A DNA stretch of 64,000 nucleotides from Allostella sp. ATCC 35155 (GTDB lineage: Bacteria; Pseudomonadota; Alphaproteobacteria; ATCC43930; Allostellaceae), in assembly GCA_006738865.1 (NCBI GenBank), contig AP019701.1, positions 3,158,001-3,222,000 of the forward strand, written 5' to 3'. Below the pieces are notes generated by a model. The model was not told the origin of the DNA and searched no databases. It saw nothing but the letters and a program-made list of their open reading frames with translations. Both the position numbers and the translations under genes were made by a program. Below are positions 8,940 to 16,612 of the stretch, piece after piece. Position 1 is the first letter of the stretch, and each line of letters starts with the position of its first letter.

Positions 8940-10401
8940 CGGACCGTTTGCCCTGGTCGAGACGGTGCGCAGTGCGCTGCGCCTCGCCGCCGTCGACCGG
9001 CGGGCCGCGGCCCTCGGGCTCGCGGCCGGGCTGACATTGGCCGATGCCCGCGCCCGGGTGCCGGACCTCGCCGTCGCCGACGCCGATCCTGCCGCCGACC
9101 GGCGCTTCCTGGAGGATCTCGCCGGGCTCTGCGACCGCTGGACGCCGCTGGTCGCGCTCGACGCCGCCACGGATGCGGCCCCGGACGGGCTGATGCTCGA
9201 CATTACCGGCTGCGCCCATCTCTTCGGCGGCGAGGCGGCGTTGCGTGATGCGGCGGCGACCCGGCTGGCCGCGCTCGGCCTCGCGGTGCGGGCGGCGGTC
9301 GCCGGCACCCCGGATGCGGCCCGCGCGCTCGCCCGCTTCGGTCGCACCCGCCTCGCCCCGCCGGGCCGCGACGCCGACGCTGCCCGGCGCCTGCCGATCG
9401 CGGCCCTGGAGGAGCGCCCGGAAGTGCAGGTCGCCCTCTCCCGCGCCGGCCTCGCCAGCCTGGGCGATCTCGCCGACCGGCCGTCCGCGGCGCTCGCCGC
9501 CCGTTTCGGGGCCGACTTGCCCCGCCGCCTCGCCCGCCTGCTGGGACGGGAGGACCGCCGCATCGTCCCCCTGCGCGCGCCGCCCGCCTGCATGGTCGAG
9601 CGCCATTTCCCCGAGCCGTTGCAGCGCGCCGACGGCATCGAGGCGGTGCTGGAAGGACTGCTGGCCGCGGTCGCACGCATTCTCGAAGCTCGCGGCCAGG
9701 GCGGCCGCAGCTTCGAGGCCGGCCTCTTCCACACCGATGGCCGGGTCCGCCGCCTGACGGTGGCGACCGGCCGGCCGACCCGCGACGGTGCGGCGGTGCT
9801 GCGTCTCTTCCGCGAGCGCATCGCGACCCTGGCCGACCCGATCGACCCCGGCTACGGCTTCGACGTCATCCGCCTGGCCGTGCCGGTGGCCGAGCCGCTG
9901 ATACCCGCCGCGCCCGACCTCGACGGCCGCGCCGCCGGGCAGGAGGCGGTGGCCGACCTCGTCGACCGCCTCGCCACCCGCCTCGGCCCAGACCGGGTGC
10001 TGCGGATGGCCGCCCGCGACAGCCACCATCCCGACCGCGAGGCGGTGCTGCTGCCCTGGGGCGCGGCGGCGGGCAGCGCCGGCTGGCGGCCGACCGGGCC
10101 CGACGAGCCGCCGGCCCGCCCGCTGCAGCTCTTCGACCCGCCGCAGCCGGTCGAGACCATCGCGGAGGTGCCGGACGGCCCACCGATCCGCTTCCGCTGG
10201 CGCCGGGTGCTGCACCAGATCACCCGCGCCGAGGGGCCCGAGCGCATTGCGCCGGAATGGTGGCGCGACGGCTCCGACGCGCCGATCCGCGACTATTACC
10301 GGGTCGAGGACAGCGAGGGCCGCCGCTTCTGGGTCTTCCGCGAGGGGCTCTACGGCACCGGGGAGCGGCCGCGCTGGTTCCTGCACGGGCTCTTCGCATG
10401 A
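8818..10401 (+). CDS. imuB: ImuB, Y-family DNA polymerase-like protein
   Basis: This ~527-aa protein is the Y-family-like hub that brings ImuA and DnaE2 to the beta clamp during SOS mutagenesis. It begins with RRYLALWLPFLATDRL, then RSALRLAAVDRRAAALGLAAG and LFGGEAALRD, matching the ImuB palm/fingers region. A C-terminal RPLQLFDPPQPVE stretch precedes the WWRDG / YYRVEDSEGRRFWVFREG end block typical of the family. The catalytic acidic residues of true Y-family polymerases are not evident, as is usual for ImuB. The GTG at 8818 has AGGTGGAG upstream and overlaps the restored imuA frame. The stop lies within the first unit of a 17-bp triplicate leading to dnaE2. Confidence 0.9.
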   Translation: MTEAASSPASPAERRRYLALWLPFLATDRLRRKRDCAAPADGPFALVETVRSALRLAAVDRRAAALGLAAGLTLADARARVPDLAVADADPAADRRFLEDLAGLCDRWTPLVALDAATDAAPDGLMLDITGCAHLFGGEAALRDAAATRLAALGLAVRAAVAGTPDAARALARFGRTRLAPPGRDADAARRLPIAALEERPEVQVALSRAGLASLGDLADRPSAALAARFGADLPRRLARLLGREDRRIVPLRAPPACMVERHFPEPLQRADGIEAVLEGLLAAVARILEARGQGGRSFEAGLFHTDGRVRRLTVATGRPTRDGAAVLRLFRERIATLADPIDPGYGFDVIRLAVPVAEPLIPAAPDLDGRAAGQEAVADLVDRLATRLGPDRVLRMAARDSHHPDREAVLLPWGAAAGSAGWRPTGPDEPPARPLQLFDPPQPVETIAEVPDGPPIRFRWRRVLHQITRAEGPERIAPEWWRDGSDAPIRDYYRVEDSEGRRFWVFREGLYGTGERPRWFLHGLFA

Positions 10402-10436
10402 GCGGGCTCTTCGCATGAGCGGCCTCTTCGCATGAC
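10386..10436 (+). repeat. Triplicated 17-bp repeat forming a mini-ORF relay between imuB and dnaE2
   Basis: Three head-to-tail copies of CGGGCTCTTCGCATGAG (10386-10402, 10403-10419, 10420-10436; the third has two changes) span the imuB 3' end and the gap. Because 17 is not a multiple of three, each unit makes a new ATGA overlap: the imuB stop (10399) overlaps ATG 10398. MSGLFA-stop (10398-10418) overlaps ATG 10415, MSGLFA-stop (10415-10435) overlaps ATG 10432, and MTGACQ-stop (10432-10452) overlaps the dnaE2 GTG at 10449. Confidence 0.85.
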
Positions 10437-10448
10437 CGGGGCCTGCCA

Positions 10449-13400
10449 GTGACCGCCTATTTCGAGCCGGTGGCGGCCAGCAACTTCTCCTTCCTGCGCG
10501 GCGCCTCGCACCCGCAGGACCTGGTGGCGACGGCGCTGCTGCTGGGCCATGCCGGCATCGGCATCGCCGACCGCAACACGGTGGCGGGCGTGGTCCGCGC
10601 CCACGGCGCCCTGGAGGAACTGCGCCGCGAGGGGCTGTTTCCGCCTGAGAAGGTGCGGCACGGCTCCGGCCCCGGCGAGCATGCCTGGATGATGGCCGGC
10701 AGCGACCCGGCGGTCGCCGACCCCGACGGGATGCGCGCGCGGGCGCAGCATTTCCGGCTTGCGGTTGGTGCCCGCCTCGCCTTCGCCGACGGCACGCCCG
10801 ACATCGTCGCCTATCCCGAGGACCGGACTGGCTGGGGGCGGCTCTGCCGCCTGCTCACCCGCGGCAACGGTCGGGCGCGCAAGGGCGAATGCATCCTCCG
10901 CCTCGACGACCTGCTGGCCGACGCCGGCGGCCTGCTGCTGGTCCTGCTGCCGGCCCGCACCGGCGAGCCGCCGCCGGGCCTGCTGGGGCAGCTGTGCGAG
11001 GCCGCGCCGGGCGCCCTCTGGCTCGCCGCCGCCATGCACCGGCGCGGCGACGACCACCGCCGTCTCGCCCGCCTCGGCCGCGCCGCGGCGGCGGCCGGCG
11101 TGCCCCTGATCGCGACCAACGACGTGCTCTATGCCGAGCCCGGCCAGCGCGACCTGCAGGACGTGCTGACCTGCATCCGCGAGGGCGTGCCGGTCACCGC
11201 CGCCGGCCGCCGGCTGGAGGCCAATGCCGAGCGCCACCTGAAGCCGCCGGAGGAGATGGCGCGCCTCTTCCGCGACGCGCCCGCCGCGATCGCCGAGACG
11301 GGCCACCTCTTCGCCCGCATCGGCTTTTCGCTCGATCAGCTCACCTATGAATATCCCGACGAGCCGGTGCCGCCCGGGCGGCAGCCGCAGGACTGGCTGG
11401 AGGAGCTGACCTGGCGGCACGCACGGATGCGCTATCCCGCGGGCATTCCGGCCAAGGTCGAGCGGCAGCTGCGCGAGGAACTCATCCTCATCGCCCGGCT
11501 CGGCTATGCGCGCTATTTCCTCACCATCCACGACATCGTCCGCATCGCCGAGGGCAAGGGCATCCTCTGCCAGGGGCGCGGGTCGGCCGCCAATTCGGCC
11601 GTCTGCTTCGTGCTCGGCATCACCGCGGTGGACCCGGCCGAGAACGACCTGCTCTTCGCCCGCTTCATCTCGACCGAGCGGCGCGAGCCGCCCGACATCG
11701 ACGTCGACTTCGAGCATGAGCGGCGCGAGGAGGTGATCCAGTACATCTATGACAAGTACGGCCGGCACCGCGCCGGCATCGCCGCCACCGTCATCCGCTA
11801 TCGCCCGCGCAGCGCCATCCGCGAGGTCGGCCGCGCGCTCGGCCTGACCGAGGACGTGACCGCCCGCATCGCCGGCACGCAATGGGGCAGCTGGGGCACC
11901 GAGATCGGCGATGCCCGCATCCGCGAGGCCGGGCTCGACCCTGCCAACCCGACCGTCCGCCGCGCCGTCGACATGGCGCAGCGGCTGCTGGGTTTCCCGC
12001 GGCACCTGTCGCAGCATGTCGGCGGCTTCGTGCTGGCCCGCGGCCGGCTCGACGAGCTGGTGCCGATCGGCAATGCCGCGATGCCCGACCGCACCTTCAT
12101 CGAGTGGGACAAGGACGACATCGACACGCTCGGCCTGATGAAGGTCGACGTGCTGGCGCTCGGCATGCTGACCTGCATCCGCAAGGCCTTCGAACTGCTG
12201 CGGCGGCATTCCGGCATCGAGATGGGCCTGGCCGACGTGCCGCGGGACGACCCGGCCGTCTACGACATGCTGTGCCGCGGCGAATCCCTCGGCGTCTTCC
12301 AGGTCGAGAGCCGGGCGCAGATGAACATGCTGCCGCGCCTCCGCCCCCGGGAGTTCTACGACCTCGTGATCCAGGTGGCGATCGTGCGCCCGGGCCCGAT
12401 CCAGGGCGACATGGTCCATCCCTACCTGCGGCGGCGCGACGGGCTGGAGCCGGTCGAGTTCCCCGCACCCGCCCCGCCGCACGACCCGGACGAGCTGCGC
12501 CAGGTGCTGGGCAAGACCAAGGGCGTGCCGCTGTTCCAGGAACAGGCGATGAAGCTCGCCATGGTGGCCGCCGCCTTCACCGACGCCGAGGCCAACGGCC
12601 TGCGCCGGGCGATGGCGACCTTCCGCAACGTCGGCACCATCGGCCGGTTCGAGGCACTGATGGTCGGGCGGATGATCCAGCGCGGCTACGATCCCGATTT
12701 CGCGCGGCGCTGCTTCGAACAGATCAAGGGCTTCGGCAGCTACGGCTTCCCGGAGAGCCATGCCGCCTCCTTCGCCAAGCTCGTCTATGTCTCCTCCTGG
12801 CTGAAGTGCCGGCATCCGGCCGCCTTCGCCTGCGCACTGCTGAACTCGCAGCCGATGGGCTTCTACGCCCCGGCCCAGATCGTGCGCGAGGCCCAGGAGG
12901 TGGGCGGCGTCGAGGTCCGCCCGCTCGACGTCAACCACAGCGACTGGGACAACCGCCTGGAGCCGGCGGCGGACGGCAGTCTGGCGCTGCGCATCGGCTT
13001 CCGCCAGGTCGACGGGCTGCACGAGGCGGCGCTGCGGACGCTGGTCGAGCGACGGGGCGGTGGCTATGGCGGCATCGAGGCGGTGGCGCGCCGCTCCGGC
13101 CTCCATGGCGGGATGCTGCGGCGGCTGGCCGACGCCGACGCCTTCCGCTCGATCGGGCTCGACCGCCGCCGGGCGCTATGGGCGGTGCGGCGCCTGCCCG
13201 ACGACGACCCCCTGCCGCTCTTCGCCGCCGCCGACGCCCGCGAACTGGCCGACGAGCCCGACCCGCGGTTGCCCGAGATGCCGCTCGCCGAGCACATCGT
13301 CGCCGACTACCAGACGCTGCGCCTGTCGCTGAAGGGCCATCCGATGGCGATGCTGCGCCATGTCTTCCGCGCCGAGGGGGTGCGCAGCTGCGCCGAGACG

Positions 13401-13796
13401 GCGGCGCTGCGCGACGGCCGGCGGACGCGGACGGCCGGCGTCGTCCTGGTGCGCCAGCGCCCCGGCAACGGCAAGGCCATCTTCCTCACCATCGAGGACG
13501 AGACCGGCATCGCCAACATCGTGCTGTGGGACCGCGACTTCGAGCGCTTCCGCCGCGCGGTCATGGGCGGCCGCCTGCTGGTCGTCGCCGGCAAGGTGCA
13601 GAAGAGCCGCGAGGGCGTCGTCCACCTGATGGCCGAGGCCGTCTTCGACCGCACCGCCGAGCTGCAGCGCCTGTCCGAGACGCACCGCCCCCGGATCACC
13701 CTCTCCCGCGCCGACGAGTTCCAGCACCCGCAATATCCCCGCGGCGGCCACCCCCGGAACGTCCGCATCCTGCCGAAGTCGCGGGACTTTCATTGA
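10449..13796 (+). CDS. dnaE2: Error-prone DNA polymerase III alpha subunit DnaE2
   Basis: This 1115-aa C-family polymerase performs mutagenic translesion synthesis with ImuA and ImuB. The PHP domain is at the N-terminus (SNFSFLRGASHPQDL, IADRNTVAGVVRAH). The catalytic palm carries ILCQGRGSAANSAVCF and PPDIDVDFEHERREE near residue 415, including the active-site aspartates. Helix-hairpin-helix and OB-fold regions (TAGVVLVRQRPGNGKAIF near 995) lead to the signature end PKSRDFH. Length and the terminal motif separate it from the replicative DnaE1. The GTG start overlaps the last mini-ORF of the upstream repeat. It is the last gene of the SOS operon under the LexA box at 8110-8135. Confidence 0.95.
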   Translation: MTAYFEPVAASNFSFLRGASHPQDLVATALLLGHAGIGIADRNTVAGVVRAHGALEELRREGLFPPEKVRHGSGPGEHAWMMAGSDPAVADPDGMRARAQHFRLAVGARLAFADGTPDIVAYPEDRTGWGRLCRLLTRGNGRARKGECILRLDDLLADAGGLLLVLLPARTGEPPPGLLGQLCEAAPGALWLAAAMHRRGDDHRRLARLGRAAAAAGVPLIATNDVLYAEPGQRDLQDVLTCIREGVPVTAAGRRLEANAERHLKPPEEMARLFRDAPAAIAETGHLFARIGFSLDQLTYEYPDEPVPPGRQPQDWLEELTWRHARMRYPAGIPAKVERQLREELILIARLGYARYFLTIHDIVRIAEGKGILCQGRGSAANSAVCFVLGITAVDPAENDLLFARFISTERREPPDIDVDFEHERREEVIQYIYDKYGRHRAGIAATVIRYRPRSAIREVGRALGLTEDVTARIAGTQWGSWGTEIGDARIREAGLDPANPTVRRAVDMAQRLLGFPRHLSQHVGGFVLARGRLDELVPIGNAAMPDRTFIEWDKDDIDTLGLMKVDVLALGMLTCIRKAFELLRRHSGIEMGLADVPRDDPAVYDMLCRGESLGVFQVESRAQMNMLPRLRPREFYDLVIQVAIVRPGPIQGDMVHPYLRRRDGLEPVEFPAPAPPHDPDELRQVLGKTKGVPLFQEQAMKLAMVAAAFTDAEANGLRRAMATFRNVGTIGRFEALMVGRMIQRGYDPDFARRCFEQIKGFGSYGFPESHAASFAKLVYVSSWLKCRHPAAFACALLNSQPMGFYAPAQIVREAQEVGGVEVRPLDVNHSDWDNRLEPAADGSLALRIGFRQVDGLHEAALRTLVERRGGGYGGIEAVARRSGLHGGMLRRLADADAFRSIGLDRRRALWAVRRLPDDDPLPLFAAADARELADEPDPRLPEMPLAEHIVADYQTLRLSLKGHPMAMLRHVFRAEGVRSCAETAALRDGRRTRTAGVVLVRQRPGNGKAIFLTIEDETGIANIVLWDRDFERFRRAVMGGRLLVVAGKVQKSREGVVHLMAEAVFDRTAELQRLSETHRPRITLSRADEFQHPQYPRGGHPRNVRILPKSRDFH

Positions 13797-14149
13797 ACTG
13801 CGGGCCGGCAACGCGCACGGCGCCGCGACCGGCAGGAATCGGAACCGCAAGAAGCACCGGCATTTCCCCGCCGGGCGGCCTTCGCCGATCAGACCAACTG
13901 CCGATCCCGAAGTTGTTTCCATACGAATTCATTTCGTTACATACTCACTCGAATTTCATTGAAACAGTTATACCAATCACGGGAAGAACATTACGATCGA
14001 TGCTTTGCGAACCTTTCAGTGAACTCCATTGTCGTTTACAGAAATCGATCTCAATTGGTCGGCGCGGCCACGACGATCAGTGATCAGATCGATTGGTCGT
14101 CGGTCTCAGCAATATTTGCGGAGATCGAACTCACCGAAGGAGACGTTCC
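13797..14149 (+). other. AT-rich intergenic region
   Basis: This 353-bp gap has no convincing gene. From about 13910 to 14110 the base composition drops sharply below the surrounding very GC-rich DNA, with runs such as TACGAATTCATTTCGTTAC and CAATTGGTCGG. A 64-codon open frame at 13959-14153 lacks the strong third-position G/C seen in neighbours and is not supported. The region probably carries the promoter and control sequence of the small secreted protein at 14150, or is a remnant of transferred DNA. No tRNA or IS end was recognised. Confidence 0.5.
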
Positions 14150-14398
14150 ATGATGCGTATGATTGCGATCACGGCAGTCGCCCTGGCCTTTGCGGCCCCG
14201 GGAGTCCAGGCGGCCGACTGCTCGTCCAAGATGGCCGAAGTCAAGCCGATGATGGCCAAGGTCAGCGACGCCAAGATGAAGGACGGCCTGATGGCACGCT
14301 GGGGCCAGGCCGAGGCGGCGATGGCGGCCAAGAACGAGAAGGCCTGCCTCGATCACCTCGCCTTCATCGAGAGGGCGATCAAGGACGGCAAGATGTAA
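14150..14398 (+). CDS. Small secreted protein of unknown function
   Basis: This 82-aa precursor has a Sec signal peptide (MMRMIAITAVALAFAAPGVQA, with cleavage before ADCS). The mature peptide of ~61 residues is Lys/Met/Ala-rich and predicted helical, with two cysteines: one at the mature N-terminus (DCSSKM) and one near the end (KACLDHLAF). The pair could form a disulfide clamping a two-helix hairpin. GAAGGAGAC at 14135-14143 is a strong ribosome binding site; the adjacent ATG 14153 is an alternative. It is monocistronic, with an AT-rich region in front and a hairpin terminator behind. I do not recognise the family. Confidence 0.65.
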   Translation: MMRMIAITAVALAFAAPGVQAADCSSKMAEVKPMMAKVSDAKMKDGLMARWGQAEAAMAAKNEKACLDHLAFIERAIKDGKM

Positions 14399-14419
14399 TC
14401 TCCCCGGAGGGAGGGAGGG

Positions 14420-14448
14420 GCGCCGGGCGGTTCACCGCCCGGCGCTTT
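14420..14448 (+). terminator. Rho-independent terminator after the small secreted protein gene
   Basis: A perfect 11-bp stem, GCGCCGGGCGG (14420-14430) with CCGCCCGGCGC (14435-14445), closes a TTCA loop and is followed by TTT. It lies 22 nt after the stop codon at 14398. The T-run is short but the stem is very stable. Confidence 0.75.
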
Positions 14449-14513
14449 CCGCGCTGATGCTCGTCGCGATCGTCGGCGAGACGTTTGCCGCGTAAGTCTT
14501 CTTCCCTCGACGA

Positions 14514-15158
14514 TCACGCAGCCCGGCGAAACGTCAGGTTGATGCGCAAGTTTCCCGTCGCCGGATGCTCCCCCTCCGCCAGCGGCAGGACGCCGTGGAA
14601 AGCGAGGCGCGACGGGCCGCCCCAGACGACGATGTCGCCATGGGCAAGGGGCACGCGGCGCAGGCGATCGCGGCGGTCGGGGCCACCGAACTGGAAGGTC
14701 GCGGGCAGGCCGAGGGAGACCGAGACGATCGGGTGGGCGAGATCGGCCTCGTCACGGTCCTGGTGGGGCGAGAGGCGGGCACCCGGCTCGTAGCGGTTGA
14801 CGAGGCAGGCATCGGGTTCGAAGCCGGGGTAGCCGGCCGCAGCCGCGGCGCCCGATGCGACATCGCGGAAGGATGCCGGCATGGGCGGCCAGGGCCCGCC
14901 GCTCTGCGGGTCCGTTCCAGCGTAGCGGTAGCCGCGCCGGTCGGTGACCCAGCCGGCCGCGCCGCAGTTGGTCATGGCGACCGACATGACGAAGCCGCCC
15001 GGCGTCACCATGCGCCGGAAGGGAGCCGCGGCGGCGACCGCCGTCACTGCCGCCAGCAGGGCGGGCGCGACCGGCAGGGCATGGCCGCGCAACAGCACGG
15101 CCCCCGGCGCCAGTTCCTCGCGGGCCGGCAACAGCCGGCCGAGCAGATCGGCCGTCAT
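14514..15158 (-). CDS. alkB: AlkB, alpha-ketoglutarate-dependent DNA alkylation repair dioxygenase
   Basis: This 214-aa enzyme oxidatively removes methyl groups from 1-methyladenine and 3-methylcytosine in DNA or RNA. The Fe(II) triad is visible: H132-x-D134 in LSPHQDRDE, and H188 in LAFHG. The 2-oxoglutarate/substrate motif is R205-x-N207-x-T209-x-R211 (RINLTFR). These sit one residue from the E. coli AlkB positions, and length matches (216 aa). The substrate lid TDRRGYRYAGTDP is also present. Its start overlaps the stop of the upstream Ada-motif protein (ATGA at 15155-15158), so it is probably translated by coupling within a minus-strand operon. Confidence 0.95.
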   Translation of the reverse strand: MTADLLGRLLPAREELAPGAVLLRGHALPVAPALLAAVTAVAAAAPFRRMVTPGGFVMSVAMTNCGAAGWVTDRRGYRYAGTDPQSGGPWPPMPASFRDVASGAAAAAGYPGFEPDACLVNRYEPGARLSPHQDRDEADLAHPIVSVSLGLPATFQFGGPDRRDRLRRVPLAHGDIVVWGGPSRLAFHGVLPLAEGEHPATGNLRINLTFRRAA

Positions 15159-15763
15159 CCCGCGTGGCTCGGATGGAGAACCGGACGGTATCCCGCCGCC
15201 AGCACCCGCAGGGTCGAGGGCGGCGTCAGCAGGGCCAGTCCACGATCCGGCACCGCCGCCGCGACATAGCCCTCGGGTGTCCATCGCATCGTCCGGCCGC
15301 CGGCGATGCATAGCCAGGCCTCGCCTGCCTCCAGCATCGTCCCGTCGGGCAACGCGCCGGGCGGCGACGGGTGCCGGCGCTTGGCGCGACCGTCGAGCCG
15401 CTCGGCGTGCAGCACCCGGTCCATGTCGTCGGCGCCCGGCATGACGCCGCCATTGCCCAGCGCCCAGGCCGTCTGGAAGGCGCGCGCCGCCGGGCGGCGG
15501 CAGTAGAAGCAGGGCCGATGGCCCGCCGCCAGCGCGGTCGCCTCGTCGAGGAAGAAGAGTTCGGTCCAGCCGCGGCCCATGACGGTGCGGCGGACACCCT
15601 TCCACGCGCAGGCGCAGACGATCCAGCGCCGCGAGGTCCAGCGCCGCGGCAGCAGCGTGCGCGTCGCCGGGTCGTGCAGGATGCCGCGATTGCCGGTGAA
15701 GAGCCCGCGCGCGGGATCGGCGACGATCGCGCCGTCGGGGCGGACCCGGTTCTGCAGCGGCAT
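15155..15763 (-). CDS. Conserved protein with Ada-like zinc/cysteine motif, coupled to alkB
   Basis: This 202-aa protein has no name I can assign, but I recognise its type as a conserved hypothetical of alphaproteobacteria. Residues 50-88 resemble the N-terminal zinc-binding methylphosphotriester domain of Ada: C50-A-C52, then 32 residues including ELFFLDEATALAAGHRPC, then C85-F-Y-C88. Ada has C-x3-C, 26 residues, then FFANASEALAAGFRPCKRC. No methyltransferase PCHR motif or AraC-type HTH follows; the C-terminal half is unknown, with WTPEGYVAAA as its clearest block. It ends in a 4-nt overlap with alkB, so an alkylation-repair or sensing role is inferred from context plus motif. Confidence 0.7.
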   Translation of the reverse strand: MPLQNRVRPDGAIVADPARGLFTGNRGILHDPATRTLLPRRWTSRRWIVCACAWKGVRRTVMGRGWTELFFLDEATALAAGHRPCFYCRRPAARAFQTAWALGNGGVMPGADDMDRVLHAERLDGRAKRRHPSPPGALPDGTMLEAGEAWLCIAGGRTMRWTPEGYVAAAVPDRGLALLTPPSTLRVLAAGYRPVLHPSHAG

Positions 15764-15779
15764 CGCAGACCGCCGGCTC

Positions 15780-16610
15780 CTACCCGCCGAGCCGGGCGAT
15801 GAGCGCCATCGCGGCGGCCGGGTTGCGGACCTTGTGGCCGCTGATGACGTAGAGGAAGACCTCGCGCGGCCCCGCCGCCCCCTTCGGCGGCGGCGCGACG
15901 CATTCGAGGTCGCCCGGCAGCTCGCCGGCGGCCCAGGCGCGCGCCCGGGCCGCCCAGGTATCGAGCGCCGCCGGCACATAGCCGGCCTCGTGATCGGCCG
16001 TCGTCCCCATGATGCGGGCATAGACGAAGGGCGCGGTCGGGTCGGCGATCTGGGGATACTCGCTGTCGCCGGCAACGACGATCGCAACCCCGTGCCGACG
16101 GGTGATCGCGACCGCCTCGGGATGGCGGAAGCTCGGATGGCGCAGTTCGACCGCGTGGCGCAGCGCCCGTCCGCCCGCCTTCTTGGGCAGGAGCGCCAGG
16201 AAGGCGGCGAAGTCCTCGGCCTGGAACTGCTTGGTCGGGGCGAGCTGCCAGTTGACCGGCCCCAGCTTGTCGCCCAGTTCCAGCACGCCGCTGCCATAGA
16301 ACCGCTGCACCGACTCCCCCGCTTCGGCCAGCACGCGGCGGTTGGTGGCGAAGCGCGGGCCCTTGAGGGCGAAGACGAAATCGTCCGGCGTCTCCTCCCG
16401 CCAGCGGGCGAAGCTCTCCGGCTTCTGGGAGCCGTAGAAGGTGCCGTTGATCTCGATCGAGGAGAGCTGGCGGCTGGCATGCTCGAGCTCGCGCCGGTGT
16501 GGCAGCCCCTCCGGATAGAACGGTCCCCGCCACGGCGCGTAGGTCCAGCCGCCGATGCCGACCCGGATCTGACCCGCCTTCCCCTTGGTCGCCTTCGCCT
16601 TACCTGCCAT
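15780..16610 (-). CDS. DUF72 (YecE-like) family protein
   Basis: This ~276-aa protein has the DUF72 TIM-barrel signature: VGIGGWTYAPWRGPFYPEG at the N-terminus, SSIEINGTFYGSQKPESFARW, FVFALKGPRFATNRR and AVELRHPSFR. The biochemical role of the family is not established. ATG 16610 is taken as the start; a GTG at 16616 overlapping the upstream protease stop is an equally coupled alternative that adds two residues. It lies between the protease and the Ada-motif/alkB pair on the minus strand, 16 nt upstream of the former's partner gene, so all four may share one transcript. Confidence 0.88.
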   Translation of the reverse strand: MAGKAKATKGKAGQIRVGIGGWTYAPWRGPFYPEGLPHRRELEHASRQLSSIEINGTFYGSQKPESFARWREETPDDFVFALKGPRFATNRRVLAEAGESVQRFYGSGVLELGDKLGPVNWQLAPTKQFQAEDFAAFLALLPKKAGGRALRHAVELRHPSFRHPEAVAITRRHGVAIVVAGDSEYPQIADPTAPFVYARIMGTTADHEAGYVPAALDTWAARARAWAAGELPGDLECVAPPPKGAAGPREVFLYVISGHKVRNPAAAMALIARLGG

Positions 16611-16612
16611 CG

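Noticed and set aside
10350-13106. A 918-codon open frame on the minus strand opposite dnaE2
   Set aside because: It mirrors the codon pattern of dnaE2, a confident gene with catalytic motifs, and its translation is a low-complexity Ala/Gly/Arg/His mixture. Long antisense frames are expected at this GC content.
13959-14153. Possible 64-aa gene in the AT-rich gap
   Set aside because: No ribosome binding site, no G/C bias at third codon positions, no recognisable motif, and it runs into the well-supported gene at 14150.
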